Shown one piece after another: positions 16,336 to 26,523 of a stretch of DNA of 64,000 nucleotides. Within the stretch, counting starts at the first letter, position 1. Each line of letters begins with the position of its first letter. The stretch is from the NCBI GenBank assembly GCA_003216755.1, contig QCIJ01000005.1:30637-94636 (forward strand), in the 5' to 3' direction. The position numbers were made by a program, and so were the translations under genes. Under the pieces are notes generated by a model. That model did not search any database. It worked only from the letters and a program-made list of their open reading frames with translations, and was not told the DNA's origin. The stretch comes from Prochlorococcus sp. AG-402-K22. GTDB lineage: Bacteria; Cyanobacteriota; Cyanobacteriia; PCC-6307; Cyanobiaceae.

Positions 16336-17238
16336 ATGATTAAAACATCATGGGAAGGTAATTGTTTCTTAAATTTTTTTAATAATAAAGCAAGTTTGGG
16401 AAATGCTGATAAAACAATCTTTAAATCTAAATCAACCTCTCCATATAAGTTATTAAAGTCTACTCATGATCAGGAGGGAAGATGCATTTTACCTATTCTT
16501 CATACAGCAGGTGGATTAGTTGGAGGAGATTTGCTTGAATTTGAAGTGAATCTTGAAAAGAATTCTAAAGTTTTGTTAACCACTTCATCAGCTCAGAAGG
16601 TATACGGATCTGTTGGAAGATCTAAAATTAATCCAGAGGGAAGTTTTTCTAAGCAAAAAATTTTTATTAATATTCTTGATAATTCTCATTTAGAATATCT
16701 CCCACAAGAAACAATTATCTTTGCAAATGGTTTATATGATCAGAAGTTTAAAATATCTATTTCAGAAACTTCAAGTTTTTTATTTACTGATTTAATTAGA
16801 CTTGGTAGAACTTCTTCTGGAGAGTCTATTGAAAGTGGAATTTTCAGATCCAAACTAGAAATTATAAGAAATAACAATTTGTATGATGATTGGGAATATG
16901 TTGATCAAATTGAATTATCTAAAGCAAGTTATGAAGCTAAGTCAGGAATGGATTCCATGCCGATATTTGGTTCCTTGATTTGGATTTGCGAAAAAGATTT
17001 TTCTAAATTAAAGATTAATAATCTAGTAGAGAATATAAAAAAGATTTTTAATGACAGTAACAATCATTTATCTATTGGAATTCTTGAAAATGGTATTTCT
17101 GTAAGATTTTTAGGGAGTTCTTCTCAAGATGCTAGGAAGTGTTTTTTTTGTATTTGGAAACAAATTAGGTCTGTTTGTGGATTTTGTGAGCCAAACTATC
17201 AAGGTGTATGGCCTTTACAAGATTCTATGAATTATTAA
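16336..17238 (+). CDS. ureD: Urease accessory protein UreD
   Basis: A scaffold (UreH/UreD) that binds the urease apoprotein and relays nickel from UreG. The 300-residue protein has the family's beta-rich features: [22 protein letters not shown] and [14 protein letters not shown]. It heads ureDABC and diverges from ureE across 48 bases that hold AT-rich promoter-like sequence but no NtcA site I can support. UreA follows after 50 bases. Confidence 0.95.
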   Translation: MIKTSWEGNCFLNFFNNKASLGNADKTIFKSKSTSPYKLLKSTHDQEGRCILPILHTAGGLVGGDLLEFEVNLEKNSKVLLTTSSAQKVYGSVGRSKINPEGSFSKQKIFINILDNSHLEYLPQETIIFANGLYDQKFKISISETSSFLFTDLIRLGRTSSGESIESGIFRSKLEIIRNNNLYDDWEYVDQIELSKASYEAKSGMDSMPIFGSLIWICEKDFSKLKINNLVENIKKIFNDSNNHLSIGILENGISVRFLGSSSQDARKCFFCIWKQIRSVCGFCEPNYQGVWPLQDSMNY

Positions 17239-17288
17239 TTATGTTCAATAAGAACCTTTTTTAGAATTTTATAGATTAATTTTTTATT

Positions 17289-17591
17289 ATGCATCTTTCA
17301 CCTCAAGAAAAGGATAAATTATTAATTTTTTCAGCTGCGTTATTAGCTGAAAGAAGACTTAACAGAGGTTTGAAACTAAATTATCCTGAAACAATTGCTT
17401 TTTTAAGTTTTCAAGTTCTTGAAGGAGCTAGAGATGGCAAAAGTGTAAGTCAATTAATGTCTGAGGGAACTACTTGGCTTTCGAAATCACAAGTTATGGA
17501 GGGCATTCCTGAAATGGTTGATGAAGTCCAAATAGAAGCGGTTTTTCCGGATGGGACCAAATTAGTTACTATTCACAATCCGATTAATTAA
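17289..17591 (+). CDS. ureA: Urease gamma subunit
   Basis: The 100-residue gamma subunit of the nickel urease. Recognisable segments are [27 protein letters not shown] and the C-terminal [20 protein letters not shown]. It is separate from beta, as in most bacteria other than Helicobacter. UreB follows after two bases, so coupled translation is likely. Confidence 0.97.
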   Translation: MHLSPQEKDKLLIFSAALLAERRLNRGLKLNYPETIAFLSFQVLEGARDGKSVSQLMSEGTTWLSKSQVMEGIPEMVDEVQIEAVFPDGTKLVTIHNPIN

Positions 17592-17593
17592 TT

Positions 17594-17914
17594 ATGAGTA
17601 ATTTAATACCCGGGGAAATAATTCCAGAACAAGGTGAAATTGAATTAAATCTTGGTAAGGATGTCAAAACAATAATTGTTTCGAATTCTGGTGATAGGCC
17701 AGTACAAGTTGGATCTCATTATCATTTTTTTGAAGTTAACAAGGCATTAATTTTTGATCGAGAATTAACACTTGGTATGCGTCTTGATATCCCTGCTGGA
17801 ACGGCAATTAGATTTGAACCAGGAGATACAACAGAAGTGAAATTAGTCCCATATGCTGGTATTAGAAATGCATATGGTTTTAATTCATTAATCAATGGTT
17901 CTCTAGATACTTAA
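17594..17914 (+). CDS. ureB: Urease beta subunit
   Basis: The 106-residue beta subunit. [39 protein letters not shown] and the C-terminal [14 protein letters not shown] are family signatures. It packs against the alpha subunit in the (abc)3 trimer. It lies two bases after ureA and four before ureC in a compact structural-gene operon. Confidence 0.97.
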   Translation: MSNLIPGEIIPEQGEIELNLGKDVKTIIVSNSGDRPVQVGSHYHFFEVNKALIFDRELTLGMRLDIPAGTAIRFEPGDTTEVKLVPYAGIRNAYGFNSLINGSLDT

Positions 17915-17918
17915 AATT

Positions 17919-19628
17919 ATGTCTTATAAAATTGATAGAAAAACTTATGCGCAAACTTACGGACCCACTACCGGAGATAGAGTAAGGCTTGCTGATACCG
18001 AACTTTTTATAGAAGTAGAAAAGGATTTAACTACATACGGAGATGAAGTTAAATTCGGTGGAGGTAAAGTTATTCGAGATGGGATGGGACAGTCTCAAGT
18101 AAGAAGAGCTGATGGAGCTGTAGATACCGTGATAACTAATGCTTTGATCGTAGATTGGTGGGGAATAATTAAGGCTGATGTGGGTATAAAAGATGGAATG
18201 ATTTTTGAAATTGGTAAGGCTGGTAATCCTGATATCCAGGATAATGTAGATATCGTTATTGGTGCATCAACAGAAGTAATAGCTGGAGAGGGCCATATTC
18301 TTACTGCAGGTTCAATAGATACCCACATTCACTTTATCTGTCCTCAACAAATTGAAACGGCATTAGCTTCAGGAATTACAACAATGTTAGGAGGAGGGAC
18401 TGGACCTGCTACGGGAACAAATGCAACTACATGTACTCCTGGTTCTTTTCATATTTCTCGGATGCTTCAATCTGCAGAAGCATTTCCCATGAACTTGGGT
18501 TTTTTTGGAAAAGGAAACTCATCAATCGAGAGCAATCTTATTGATCAAGTTGAGTCTGGTGCATGTGGATTAAAGCTACATGAGGATTGGGGAACGACTC
18601 CCTCTACAATAAATTCTTGTCTTAATGTTGCAGATAAGTTTGACGTACAAGTATGTATTCATACTGATACTTTGAATGAAGCTGGCTTTGTTGAAGATAC
18701 AATCAATGCTATTGCTGGAAGAACTATTCATACTTTTCATACTGAAGGAGCAGGTGGAGGTCATGCTCCAGACATCATAAAAATTTGTGGAGAAAAAAAT
18801 GTTCTTCCAAGTAGTACTAATCCAACAAGACCATATACGAGGAACACATTAGAAGAACATCTTGATATGTTAATGGTTTGTCATCATTTAGATTCTAAAA
18901 TCCCAGAAGATATTGCATTCGCTGAGTCAAGGATCAGAAGAGAGACTATTGCAGCTGAGGATATCTTGCATGATTTAGGTGCCTTTTCAATTATTGCTAG
19001 TGATTCCCAAGCTATGGGAAGAGTTGGTGAAGTAATTACAAGAACTTTTCAAACTGCTCATAAAATGAAAGTCCAAAGGGGACCCCTATCGCAGGATTCT
19101 GATAGAAACGATAATTATAGAGTAAAGAGATATATTTCTAAAGTCACAATTAATCCTGCAATAGCTCATGGTATTGATAAACATGTTGGTTCTATAGAAA
19201 ATGGTAAAATTGCGGATTTGGTATTGTGGAAACCTTCCTTTTTTGCTGTAAAGCCTGAATTAGTTGTTAAAGGAGGATCTATAGTTTGGTCCCAAATGGG
19301 TGATGCAAATGCTTCAATTCCTACTCCAGGTCCTGTACATGGTCGACCTATGTTCGCAAGTTTCGGCCAATCTCTAATTAAGAGTTCTTTTACCTTTTTA
19401 AGTAAAAATTCAATTGATCAAAATATTCCAAATAAATTAGGTTTACAAAAGAAATGTATTGCCGTAGAAAATACCAGAAATATCAATAAATCACACTTAA
19501 AACTTAATAGTAAACTACCAAATATTTCAGTTGATCCTCAAACTTATGAAGTTTTTTCTGATGGGGAACTTCTTACTTGTGAACCTCTTGATGAAGTCCC
19601 AATGGCTCAAAGGTACTTTTTACTTTAG
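17919..19628 (+). CDS. ureC: Urease alpha subunit (catalytic)
   Basis: Hydrolyses urea to ammonia and carbamate at a di-nickel site. All key residues are visible: His136 and His138 (HIHFICPQQ), the carbamylated Lys219 (GLKLHEDWG), His221, His248, His274, Asp362, and Cys321-His322 of the mobile flap. The 569 residues match the family. It is the last gene of ureDABC and overlaps the convergent gpgS gene by four bases. The ammonium released can feed glutamine synthetase. Confidence 0.98.
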   Translation: MSYKIDRKTYAQTYGPTTGDRVRLADTELFIEVEKDLTTYGDEVKFGGGKVIRDGMGQSQVRRADGAVDTVITNALIVDWWGIIKADVGIKDGMIFEIGKAGNPDIQDNVDIVIGASTEVIAGEGHILTAGSIDTHIHFICPQQIETALASGITTMLGGGTGPATGTNATTCTPGSFHISRMLQSAEAFPMNLGFFGKGNSSIESNLIDQVESGACGLKLHEDWGTTPSTINSCLNVADKFDVQVCIHTDTLNEAGFVEDTINAIAGRTIHTFHTEGAGGGHAPDIIKICGEKNVLPSSTNPTRPYTRNTLEEHLDMLMVCHHLDSKIPEDIAFAESRIRRETIAAEDILHDLGAFSIIASDSQAMGRVGEVITRTFQTAHKMKVQRGPLSQDSDRNDNYRVKRYISKVTINPAIAHGIDKHVGSIENGKIADLVLWKPSFFAVKPELVVKGGSIVWSQMGDANASIPTPGPVHGRPMFASFGQSLIKSSFTFLSKNSIDQNIPNKLGLQKKCIAVENTRNINKSHLKLNSKLPNISVDPQTYEVFSDGELLTCEPLDEVPMAQRYFLL

Positions 19629-20851
19629 AAATTTTTAATTAATTCTTTTTCAGTTTTTTTAATATCTTGTGACCCAGCAATAGCCAAATCTTCTTGCAGT
19701 TTGTTCTCACAAGATAGAACTCTTGACCAACTTGGTAACTGCTGTGTCGTAGGGCAAGCTAAGTAATCTTCTGTAGCAGGTCTCAATAGTTTCGCAAATT
19801 TTTGTACTGATAGCTCTTCTTCATGCCTATCGTACGGAAGTTGATTAACTGCAGAATCTAATCCAAATTGTTTTACCCGATCTTCCCCAACTCTTTTGTA
19901 AAGAACTTCTAAGGTTGCTAGTTGAGTACTTGTTAAGGTCTCTGCTTGATGCTCCATGAGACCTCTTAAAACACTTGAAAGTATTTCTGTACACATTTTT
20001 TGCAATCCTTCTTTAGATGAATCACCAATATTCTTATGTTTATGATCAAACAAACCTAGGTCAACTTGGGCTATTTTTGACGTTCTTACGTTTCTGTAAA
20101 CCTCTGATAATAAACCTATCTCTAAACCCCAGTCACAAGGAATTCGTAAATTCATAGCAAGGTCTTTAGTGAAAGCAAACTCGCCTGCTAAGGGATATCT
20201 AAATGATTGAAGATATTGTAAAAAAGGACCTTTCCCAACTAACTGTTCAAGACTTGCCAATAAGGGACCCACAAATAATCTTGTTGCTCTACCTTGCAAT
20301 TGATTGGTCTCTAAGGATAATCTGCTGTAAAAAGCCTTTACATATGATATTCCATATGATTCATCAAGAAGTGGAAGTATCATTCTTGAAGGATACAAAG
20401 GACTAAAAGTTCTTATATCAGCATCAAAAAGAGCAACAACTTCTGATTTTCTCGTCGCAACTCCTATGCCTTGCCATACAGCCCATCCTTTACCTGGATT
20501 TCCTAAAAGTTCTAACCCATTTTTTTCTTGGCTCTTTAACAGCTCTATTACAGAGGGAGAATTAGTCCATTGAACGTGAACTGGGAATGGCATTGAGTCA
20601 AAAAATGATTTTGCTGCTTTAACTTGCTCAACAGTTTTTGCAGAGAGAGCAATAACTAATTCATTTAAGCCTGTAAGGCTTTTTAAAACTTCTCTTATGT
20701 CTTTTAATGCTGGACGCTCAAACTCCTCATATAAGCAAGGTATTAGAATGCTAGTTGATCTTTTTTTAAGATTTTTGTTTAATTCTTTAAGTAAATTTCT
20801 TGTGACTCCATATTCGTGTATTGTTGTGATTAAACCTTGTTGAAAGTCCAT
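19625..20851 (-). CDS. gpgS: Glucosyl-3-phosphoglycerate synthase
   Basis: A GT81-type glycosyltransferase that joins glucose from a nucleotide sugar to 3-phosphoglycerate, the first step to the compatible solute glucosylglycerate. The GT-A features include [11 protein letters not shown] (about 118-127) and the metal-binding Asp143-Ala-Asp145 in LFDADIRTF. Its 408 residues fit the marine cyanobacterial form. It diverges by 50 bases from a GH13 gene followed by a phosphatase, so pathway context supports the call. Confidence 0.9.
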   Translation of the reverse strand: MDFQQGLITTIHEYGVTRNLLKELNKNLKKRSTSILIPCLYEEFERPALKDIREVLKSLTGLNELVIALSAKTVEQVKAAKSFFDSMPFPVHVQWTNSPSVIELLKSQEKNGLELLGNPGKGWAVWQGIGVATRKSEVVALFDADIRTFSPLYPSRMILPLLDESYGISYVKAFYSRLSLETNQLQGRATRLFVGPLLASLEQLVGKGPFLQYLQSFRYPLAGEFAFTKDLAMNLRIPCDWGLEIGLLSEVYRNVRTSKIAQVDLGLFDHKHKNIGDSSKEGLQKMCTEILSSVLRGLMEHQAETLTSTQLATLEVLYKRVGEDRVKQFGLDSAVNQLPYDRHEEELSVQKFAKLLRPATEDYLACPTTQQLPSWSRVLSCENKLQEDLAIAGSQDIKKTEKELIKNF

Positions 20852-20901
20852 TTTCTAATTGATGTGCAGAATGGTATTAATACTTCGTTGATTTTTTCAA
20901 A

Positions 20902-22662
20902 GTGAAGCAAATTGATTCAGAGAAAAAATTAAATAGATTAAAGATTGATAAATTGTTAAAAACAATTTACTCAAATAATACTACAGAAGAAATTAATTTT
21001 ATTTCAAACCAATTATTACAGATTTTAGATGATTTCTCAGAGAAATCTGCTTATGAAGAAATAAGAGATAGGGAAAGGTGGAATGAATCTCATTCCGTCT
21101 TGATAACTTATGCAGATAGTATTTATAAAAATGGCGAGGCAACATTAAAAACTCTTAGTGAGCTGTTAAGTAAATATTTTGGCAGTCTTTCTAAAGTTGT
21201 ACATATTCTTCCTTTTTTGAAATCTTCAAGTGATGGAGGTTTTGCAGTCTCAAGTTATGATTCCTTAGAAGAAAAATTTGGTGGTTGGCATGATCTCAAA
21301 AGTATTTCTAAAAATCATGATTTAATGGCTGATTTAGTACTAAACCATATTTCATCATCTCACCCATGGGTTCAACAATTTATTAAATCCCAAGAACCTG
21401 GTATATCAAATGTTTTTTCACCGAATCAAAATCTTGACTGGTCAAATGTAGTTAGGCCGAGAAGTTCCTCTTTGTTTTCTCAAATAAATACTGAAGATGG
21501 CCCTAAACAAGTTTGGACAACTTTTGGTCCAGATCAAATTGACTTGAATTGGCATAACTCAAAAATGACTCTTGAATTTTTAAATTTAATTATTACTTAT
21601 TTATCTAGTGGAATCAAATGGTTCAGGCTTGATGCTGTAGGTTTTATTTGGAAGGAATCAGGGACAACGTGCTTGCATTTGCCAAAAGCACATTCAATTG
21701 TGAAACTCTTAAGAGTTCTTTTAAATAATCTTCTTGATGAGGGAGTTTTAATAACTGAAACTAATGTTCCTCAGAAGGAAAATCTTTCATATCTTATTCC
21801 TGATGATGAAGCCCACATGGCATATAATTTCCCATTACCTCCTCTTCTCCTAGAGGCAATTATTACTTCAAGAGCTGATATTCTAAACTCATGGATTTTT
21901 GATTGGCCCATTTTACCTGAAGATACTACTTTATTTAATTTCACTGCATCACACGATGGTGTTGGACTAAGAGCTCTTGAGGGTTTAATGAATGAGCAGA
22001 GAATTAAAGATTTATTAATTAATTGTGAGAAAAGAGGCGGATTAGTAAGTCATAGACGTTTATCAAACGGTGATGATAAACCTTATGAATTGAATATTAG
22101 TTGGTGGAGTGCAATGGAAGACTCCAGTAGAGATGCTAATAGATTTCAATATGAGAGATTTATTTTAAGTCAATTATTAGTAATGGCTTTGAAAGGGGTC
22201 CCTGCATTTTATTTGCCAGCATTACTAGCTTCAGAAAATGATATCAAAAGTTTTTCTATGACAGGTCAAAGACGAGATCTAAACAGGGAAAAGTTTAAAT
22301 CAGAAAATCTTTTAGCAGTTTTAAATAATCCTGAATCTAATGCTAATAAAAACTTAAAATATCTTCGTAATGCTATGGAAGTCAGATCAGAATTAAAGCA
22401 ATTTCACCCTCGTTCGGAAATGAAATGTTTATCTAAAGGTAGAAGTGATATTGTTGTAATCAAAAGGAGTAAAGGTCCTGAGTCTGTTTTTGCAATACAT
22501 AATATTACTGAAAATAAAATTAATTATCAATTGATTGATAATGATTTGCCAAAAATAATTGATAGTAATTTCAATGCCCATGATTATTTATCATCCACTA
22601 AATACAATTACAAAAATATTAGTCTTGATCCTTTTCAAGTAATTTGGCTTAGTGCCTTATAA
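20902..22662 (+). CDS. GH13 sucrose-phosphorylase-like enzyme, probable glucosylglycerate phosphorylase
   Basis: A GH13 (subfamily-18-like) enzyme of 586 residues with a GTG start. The catalytic triad reads Asp244 (FRLDAVGF, nucleophile), Glu286 (ITETNVP, acid/base) and Asp352 (TASHDGVG). Subfamily members include sucrose, sucrose-6-phosphate and glucosylglycerate phosphorylases. Its position between gpgS and the phosphatase and kinase genes makes glucosylglycerate the likeliest substrate, with phosphorolysis to glucose-1-phosphate and glycerate. Sucrose cleavage remains an alternative. The stop is two bases from the next gene. Confidence 0.8.
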   Translation: MKQIDSEKKLNRLKIDKLLKTIYSNNTTEEINFISNQLLQILDDFSEKSAYEEIRDRERWNESHSVLITYADSIYKNGEATLKTLSELLSKYFGSLSKVVHILPFLKSSSDGGFAVSSYDSLEEKFGGWHDLKSISKNHDLMADLVLNHISSSHPWVQQFIKSQEPGISNVFSPNQNLDWSNVVRPRSSSLFSQINTEDGPKQVWTTFGPDQIDLNWHNSKMTLEFLNLIITYLSSGIKWFRLDAVGFIWKESGTTCLHLPKAHSIVKLLRVLLNNLLDEGVLITETNVPQKENLSYLIPDDEAHMAYNFPLPPLLLEAIITSRADILNSWIFDWPILPEDTTLFNFTASHDGVGLRALEGLMNEQRIKDLLINCEKRGGLVSHRRLSNGDDKPYELNISWWSAMEDSSRDANRFQYERFILSQLLVMALKGVPAFYLPALLASENDIKSFSMTGQRRDLNREKFKSENLLAVLNNPESNANKNLKYLRNAMEVRSELKQFHPRSEMKCLSKGRSDIVVIKRSKGPESVFAIHNITENKINYQLIDNDLPKIIDSNFNAHDYLSSTKYNYKNISLDPFQVIWLSAL

Positions 22663-22664
22663 AA

Positions 22665-23462
22665 ATGATAGAAAATTCCTCTCTTTGGGTTGTGAGTGAT
22701 GTAGATGGTACATTAATGGATCACTCTTACGATTTAACGCCTGCCAAAGAAACGATAAAAACTCTTCAAAAATTATCTATACCTGTAATTCTATGTACAA
22801 GCAAGACAGCTGCTGAAGTAAAGGTCATCAGAAAGGAACTAAATCTGAAAGATCCTTATATTGTTGAGAATGGTGCGGCAATATATGGTGAATCTCTTAA
22901 AAAGGTAAATGGAGAAATTATTCTTGGGAAAAAGTACGAAACACTTAAAGAAATCTTAAATCTTATTTCTAAAGAAATCGATTATAAACTAATTCCTCTT
23001 AATAATCTTACCGATTCTGATGCAACTGAGCTTACAGGATTAAAAGGAAATTCATTAATTTTAATGAGAGACAGACACTGGAGTATGCCTTTTTTGAATC
23101 CACCTACTTTTTTAGAAAAAAGAATAAATGTCTGTTGTAAAAAGTACAAAGTAGATATTTTTAAAGGAAACAGAATGAGTCACTTATTATCTATAAATTC
23201 TAATAAAGGGAAAGCAATTAGAGCTTTAAAAAAATATTCAAATAATCAAGATTTTCAAATTATAGGTTTGGGTGACTCTCCAAATGATTTGCCTTTACTT
23301 TTGAATTCAGATATCAAAATTGTTATTCCAGGTATAGATGGACCTAATTTAAATTTAATAGATCAATTAAAAAATTTAGAATTTACTTTAGCTTCAGAAC
23401 CTAACGGATATGGTTGGAAAAATGAAATTAATAAATTGATAAATGAGTTAAAACTAATTTAG
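22665..23462 (+). CDS. Glucosyl/mannosyl-3-phosphoglycerate phosphatase (HAD)
   Basis: A HAD-superfamily (Cof/MPGP-type) phosphatase, 265 residues. Motif I is DVDGT with Asp12 and Asp14, and motif IV is GLGDSPNDLPLL near residue 202, with the C2B cap between. It resembles MpgP/YedP proteins. In this operon it would remove phosphate from glucosyl-3-phosphoglycerate to give glucosylglycerate (GpgP role). It sits two bases after the GH13 gene and four before the kinase gene. Confidence 0.87.
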   Translation: MIENSSLWVVSDVDGTLMDHSYDLTPAKETIKTLQKLSIPVILCTSKTAAEVKVIRKELNLKDPYIVENGAAIYGESLKKVNGEIILGKKYETLKEILNLISKEIDYKLIPLNNLTDSDATELTGLKGNSLILMRDRHWSMPFLNPPTFLEKRINVCCKKYKVDIFKGNRMSHLLSINSNKGKAIRALKKYSNNQDFQIIGLGDSPNDLPLLLNSDIKIVIPGIDGPNLNLIDQLKNLEFTLASEPNGYGWKNEINKLINELKLI

Positions 23463-23466
23463 AAAC

Positions 23467-24411
23467 GTGAAAGATTTAAATATTTATTTTCCACTTGATA
23501 AATTTGAAAAATTAATTATTGATATTGGCTGGGAATCCATGGATGAATGGTTCAATTTTTGGAATAATCAAAAAAATATTCTTTCAATTGATCAATTCTG
23601 GAGTAGTAAAGTAAATGATGATTGGATTTGGGGTTTAGCTTTACCTCTATTATCTCAGGCATATAAATTTAAAAATAATTTTTCTGATCGAAAAATTATT
23701 GGGATCTCAGCTCTCCCTGGGACTGGCAAAACTACTTTAGGTAAATGGCTTGAGGCAATATCGTTAAAATTAGATTTTAAGATTGCTGTTATTTCAATAG
23801 ACGATTTTTATCTTCCCTCAGATGAAATGAAATTAGCAATTAAGAATAACCCCTGGAATGTCTCTAGAGGTTTTCCTGGAAGTCATTCAGTTAAATTAAT
23901 GCATGATAAATTATTTGATTGGAAGATAAGTGGAGAATTAAATGTACCCGTTTTCGATAAATCTTTAAGAAATGGCTTAGGGGATAGATCTTATTGGAGA
24001 TCAGATAATCCTGATTTGTTAATTATTGAGGGATGGTTTTTGGGAATAGAACCTTTATCCATTGATATTGATGAACAACAGATCAAATCATTAAATTTGA
24101 GTCTTCATGAATCCATTTATAGATTCAATATACAAAAAAATCTACATTCATATTTAGATGTTTGGGGTCTATTAGACCATATTTGGCACTTAAAGCCATT
24201 GAAGTTTGAATATATGAATATGTGGAAATCAAATCAAGAAAAAGAAATGTTATCAGAGAAAGGAAGTGCACTTCAGGATGAAAAATTATCAAATTTTTTG
24301 AGAATGCTTAATGTATCAATACCTCATAAAAGTTTTGATCTTATAAATTCTTATGCAATGTTTTTAATTGATCAAGAACGAAATTTAGTTGAGGCTGGAT
24401 TGAAAGAGTAG
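23467..24411 (+). CDS. Glycerate kinase, plant D-glycerate 3-kinase (GLYK) type
   Basis: A P-loop kinase of the GLYK/uridine-kinase-like family, 314 residues with a GTG start. The Walker A is LPGTGKTT near 83-90, followed by SIDDFYLP and a GFPGSHS loop characteristic of GLYK. It phosphorylates D-glycerate to 3-phosphoglycerate, as in photorespiration. Here, last in the operon, it could also return glycerate freed from glucosylglycerate to 3-phosphoglycerate. Confidence 0.87.
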   Translation: MKDLNIYFPLDKFEKLIIDIGWESMDEWFNFWNNQKNILSIDQFWSSKVNDDWIWGLALPLLSQAYKFKNNFSDRKIIGISALPGTGKTTLGKWLEAISLKLDFKIAVISIDDFYLPSDEMKLAIKNNPWNVSRGFPGSHSVKLMHDKLFDWKISGELNVPVFDKSLRNGLGDRSYWRSDNPDLLIIEGWFLGIEPLSIDIDEQQIKSLNLSLHESIYRFNIQKNLHSYLDVWGLLDHIWHLKPLKFEYMNMWKSNQEKEMLSEKGSALQDEKLSNFLRMLNVSIPHKSFDLINSYAMFLIDQERNLVEAGLKE

Positions 24412-24502
24412 TAATTTCTATATTTCTTTTTTTTCAGTGATTTTTTATACATTTTTTGTGAATCTAAATAGTGTTTAATATTCTATAATTTGTTGTTTTG
24501 AG

Positions 24503-24730
24503 ATGGTTGAATTTTCGTACAAGAATGAAGGTTGTAGAATGGTTGTTTTAAGATGCATTGGTCCATCAAACTTTTTTTTAGAAAGAGTTTTATTTCCAAC
24601 AGACATTCTAACTTTTATGGCTCCAAATGATTCAAGAGTTGAAATCTGGGGAAATGAATTATATGGTCCTAAATTGGAAGAGAGAATTAGAATATCATCT
24701 GATAGTGAAGATTCTTCTTTAGTTGCCTAG
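24503..24730 (+). CDS. DUF1830-type cyanobacterial protein
   Basis: A 75-residue protein whose pattern (CRMVVLRCIG...FFLERVLFPTDILTFMAPNDSRVEIW) matches the cyanobacterial DUF1830 family, where FERVVFPG-like and LxFxAxPxxxLEI segments recur. It is soluble and of unknown function. It stands alone after the glucosylglycerate operon with 91 bases of AT-rich spacer. The family name is recalled from pattern, not searched. Confidence 0.7.
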   Translation: MVEFSYKNEGCRMVVLRCIGPSNFFLERVLFPTDILTFMAPNDSRVEIWGNELYGPKLEERIRISSDSEDSSLVA

Positions 24731-24819
24731 AAAAGAATTTTTATAATTGTCTTCGAGTCCATATTTTTTGCAATTACTTGATTTTTATTGATATTATCTA
24801 ACTAGTTTTGTTTTTAGTG

Positions 24820-24945
24820 ATGCATTATTTTTCTTCTTTTGCAATAGGAGGCTTTGTTCCATCTGCAGCTATTGCTGGGGTTTTACTCCTAGTTGGTTTA
24901 GGTGCTTTCTTTTATCTTGGTATCAAAGGACCTACCGATTATTAA
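24820..24945 (+). CDS. Small single-pass membrane protein, 41 aa
   Basis: ATG at 24820 (or an in-frame GTG directly before) to TAA at 24945. The protein has one transmembrane helix (AAIAGVLLLVGLGAFFYLGI) and a short polar tail KGPTDY. The shape is that of small subunits of photosystem or cytochrome complexes, but it matches none I know well enough to name. The 421-base gap between 24730 and 25152 is largely filled by this and the next small ORF. Confidence 0.6.
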   Translation: MHYFSSFAIGGFVPSAAIAGVLLLVGLGAFFYLGIKGPTDY

Positions 24946-25011
24946 ATCTGAATTTAATTAACAAATGGTTATTTTAAATTTTTATAACCTTATTAATTCA
25001 ACTATTTAATC

Positions 25012-25146
25012 ATGGATTTAACAACTATTTTATTTATATTAAGTCTGCCATTCGTTTTATTAACAGTCTATTTTGGCACAAAAAATGACTTTTACGAAAG
25101 TGAAAATTATAAAGGTGATGGCTGTGCTCACGATGTGAAAAGGTAA
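25012..25146 (+). CDS. Small membrane protein, 44 aa
   Basis: ATG at 25012 to TAA at 25146: an N-terminal hydrophobic segment (TTILFILSLPFVLLTVYFG) then a polar tail with a CAH motif and basic end. It follows the 41-residue ORF by 66 bases and stops five bases short of the convergent gene at 25152. No family recognised. Confidence 0.5.
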   Translation: MDLTTILFILSLPFVLLTVYFGTKNDFYESENYKGDGCAHDVKR

Positions 25147-25151
25147 CTTTC

Positions 25152-25430
25152 TTAAGTATTGCCGCTAAATACACAAGTCCATTTACTATCAAATTGCCAG
25201 ACTGGTTTATATATCTCTTTTGAAATTTTTTCACCTGCTTTTTTACAAGTATCCAAGTCCTTCATTGGAATTGAGTGTAATGAAGGACTTGTTATTCCAC
25301 TTACCTCTGGTCTACTCCCAGGACCTTGTCTATATGTACCAATTACTAACCAATAATTAGCCTTTACAGAATCAGAAAAAAAGAAAAGTGAAAAAAGAAA
25401 AAATAGTATTGGGGTAAATTTTTTTTTCAT
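25152..25430 (-). CDS. Exported hypothetical protein, 92 aa
   Basis: A signal peptide is clear: MKKKF, a hydrophobic core (ILFFLFSLFFFSDS) and probable cleavage after VKA near residue 24. The mature domain of about 68 residues begins NYWLVIGTYRQGPGSRP and has two cysteines (DTCKKAG and WTCVF), likely a disulfide in the periplasm or lumen. Unrecognised, but the composition is that of a genuine folded secreted protein. Confidence 0.7.
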   Translation of the reverse strand: MKKKFTPILFFLFSLFFFSDSVKANYWLVIGTYRQGPGSRPEVSGITSPSLHSIPMKDLDTCKKAGEKISKEIYKPVWQFDSKWTCVFSGNT

Positions 25431-25513
25431 CTATTTATATTAGCTTTTACTTATCAAATGTAAATTGAATTTTGTAAATTGCTATTAATTAAAAAGCTAA
25501 TTTATATAAGTTT

Positions 25514-26317
25514 TTGGAATATTTAGAATTTTTTTTATATGGCTTAATTCAAGGTTTAACAGAATTTATTCCTGTAAGTAGTACTGCTCATTTAAAAGTC
25601 ATATCTCTTCTTCTAGGCATTGATGATCCAGGCTCCTCATTATCTGCAATAATTCAACTAGGTAGTATTTTGGCTTTATTTTGGTATTTTAGGAACGATT
25701 TTTTTAAATTAATAAGAAGTCAATCTACAAAAAACCTATTGCATTATTTCTTATATAAAAAGTTATTAAGATCTATTTTGGTTGGGACTATCCCAATTGT
25801 TTTGCTTGCTTGGAGCATAAAATTATTTACACCTTATTTTTTTGAAAAGATTCTTCGTTCAAATTTATCAATAGCATTAGTTTCGTTCGTAATGGCTATT
25901 TTTATGTACATAGCGGAAATATCGAAAAAAGGTTCTAAAAATTTAAAAAATCATAACTATTCAGATAGTTTTTTGATAGGCCTTTCTCAAGCCTTAGCCA
26001 TCTTACCTGGCATTTCAAGATCTGGCGTTACTATTTCTACCGCTTTAGTATCAGGTTGGGAAAGAGTTGAAGCTGCTAAATTCTCCTTTATTTTAGGCAT
26101 ACCTGCTATTTCTATTGCAGCAGTTGTTGAATTCATTTCTGCTTTTGATGAATTTTCCTCATTTAGTTTTTCCACTCTTCTTTTAGGACTTACTACGACA
26201 TTTGTATCCTCATTATTTGCTATCGATTTCTTATTAAAGTATTTTTCTTCGAATGGATTGAAATTCTTTATTATCTATCGGGTTGTATTCGGTGTTGTAA
26301 TTCTTCTGAATTTATAG
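25514..26317 (+). CDS. uppP: Undecaprenyl-diphosphatase UppP
   Basis: Removes phosphate from undecaprenyl diphosphate to recycle the lipid carrier of peptidoglycan synthesis. The 267-residue membrane protein carries both family motifs: EFIPVSSTAHL near 17-27 (EPIPVSSTGH-like, with Phe and Ala substitutions) and PGISRSG near residue 160. It starts with TTG at 25514, the first start codon consistent with the family's N-terminus. Formerly bacA. Confidence 0.93.
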   Translation: MEYLEFFLYGLIQGLTEFIPVSSTAHLKVISLLLGIDDPGSSLSAIIQLGSILALFWYFRNDFFKLIRSQSTKNLLHYFLYKKLLRSILVGTIPIVLLAWSIKLFTPYFFEKILRSNLSIALVSFVMAIFMYIAEISKKGSKNLKNHNYSDSFLIGLSQALAILPGISRSGVTISTALVSGWERVEAAKFSFILGIPAISIAAVVEFISAFDEFSSFSFSTLLLGLTTTFVSSLFAIDFLLKYFSSNGLKFFIIYRVVFGVVILLNL

Positions 26318-26370
26318 TTTGATGCAAAAAATTTTTTCAATTATGTTAATGTTTAAAAAAATGATCTTTA

Positions 26371-26523
26371 ATGAATTTTTTTATATCTTTCCAACTAGGT
26401 GAAGTTGAAGTTTCAAACCTTACGATATTAGTATTAGCATTTTTTTCCTCTTTTACTTTTATAGCTGTCGGTATAAGCTCATATAAACTATACAAGTCTC
26501 TCATAAATAATAATGATAAATGA
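26371..26523 (+). CDS. Small membrane protein, 50 aa, next to tRNA-Pro
   Basis: ATG at 26371 to TGA at 26523, encoding a short polar N-terminus and one transmembrane helix (LTILVLAFFSSFTFIAVGI) with a basic tail. The stop codon abuts the 3' end of the convergent tRNA-Pro gene, so transcript ends would overlap. Unrecognised family. Confidence 0.5.
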   Translation: MNFFISFQLGEVEVSNLTILVLAFFSSFTFIAVGISSYKLYKSLINNNDK

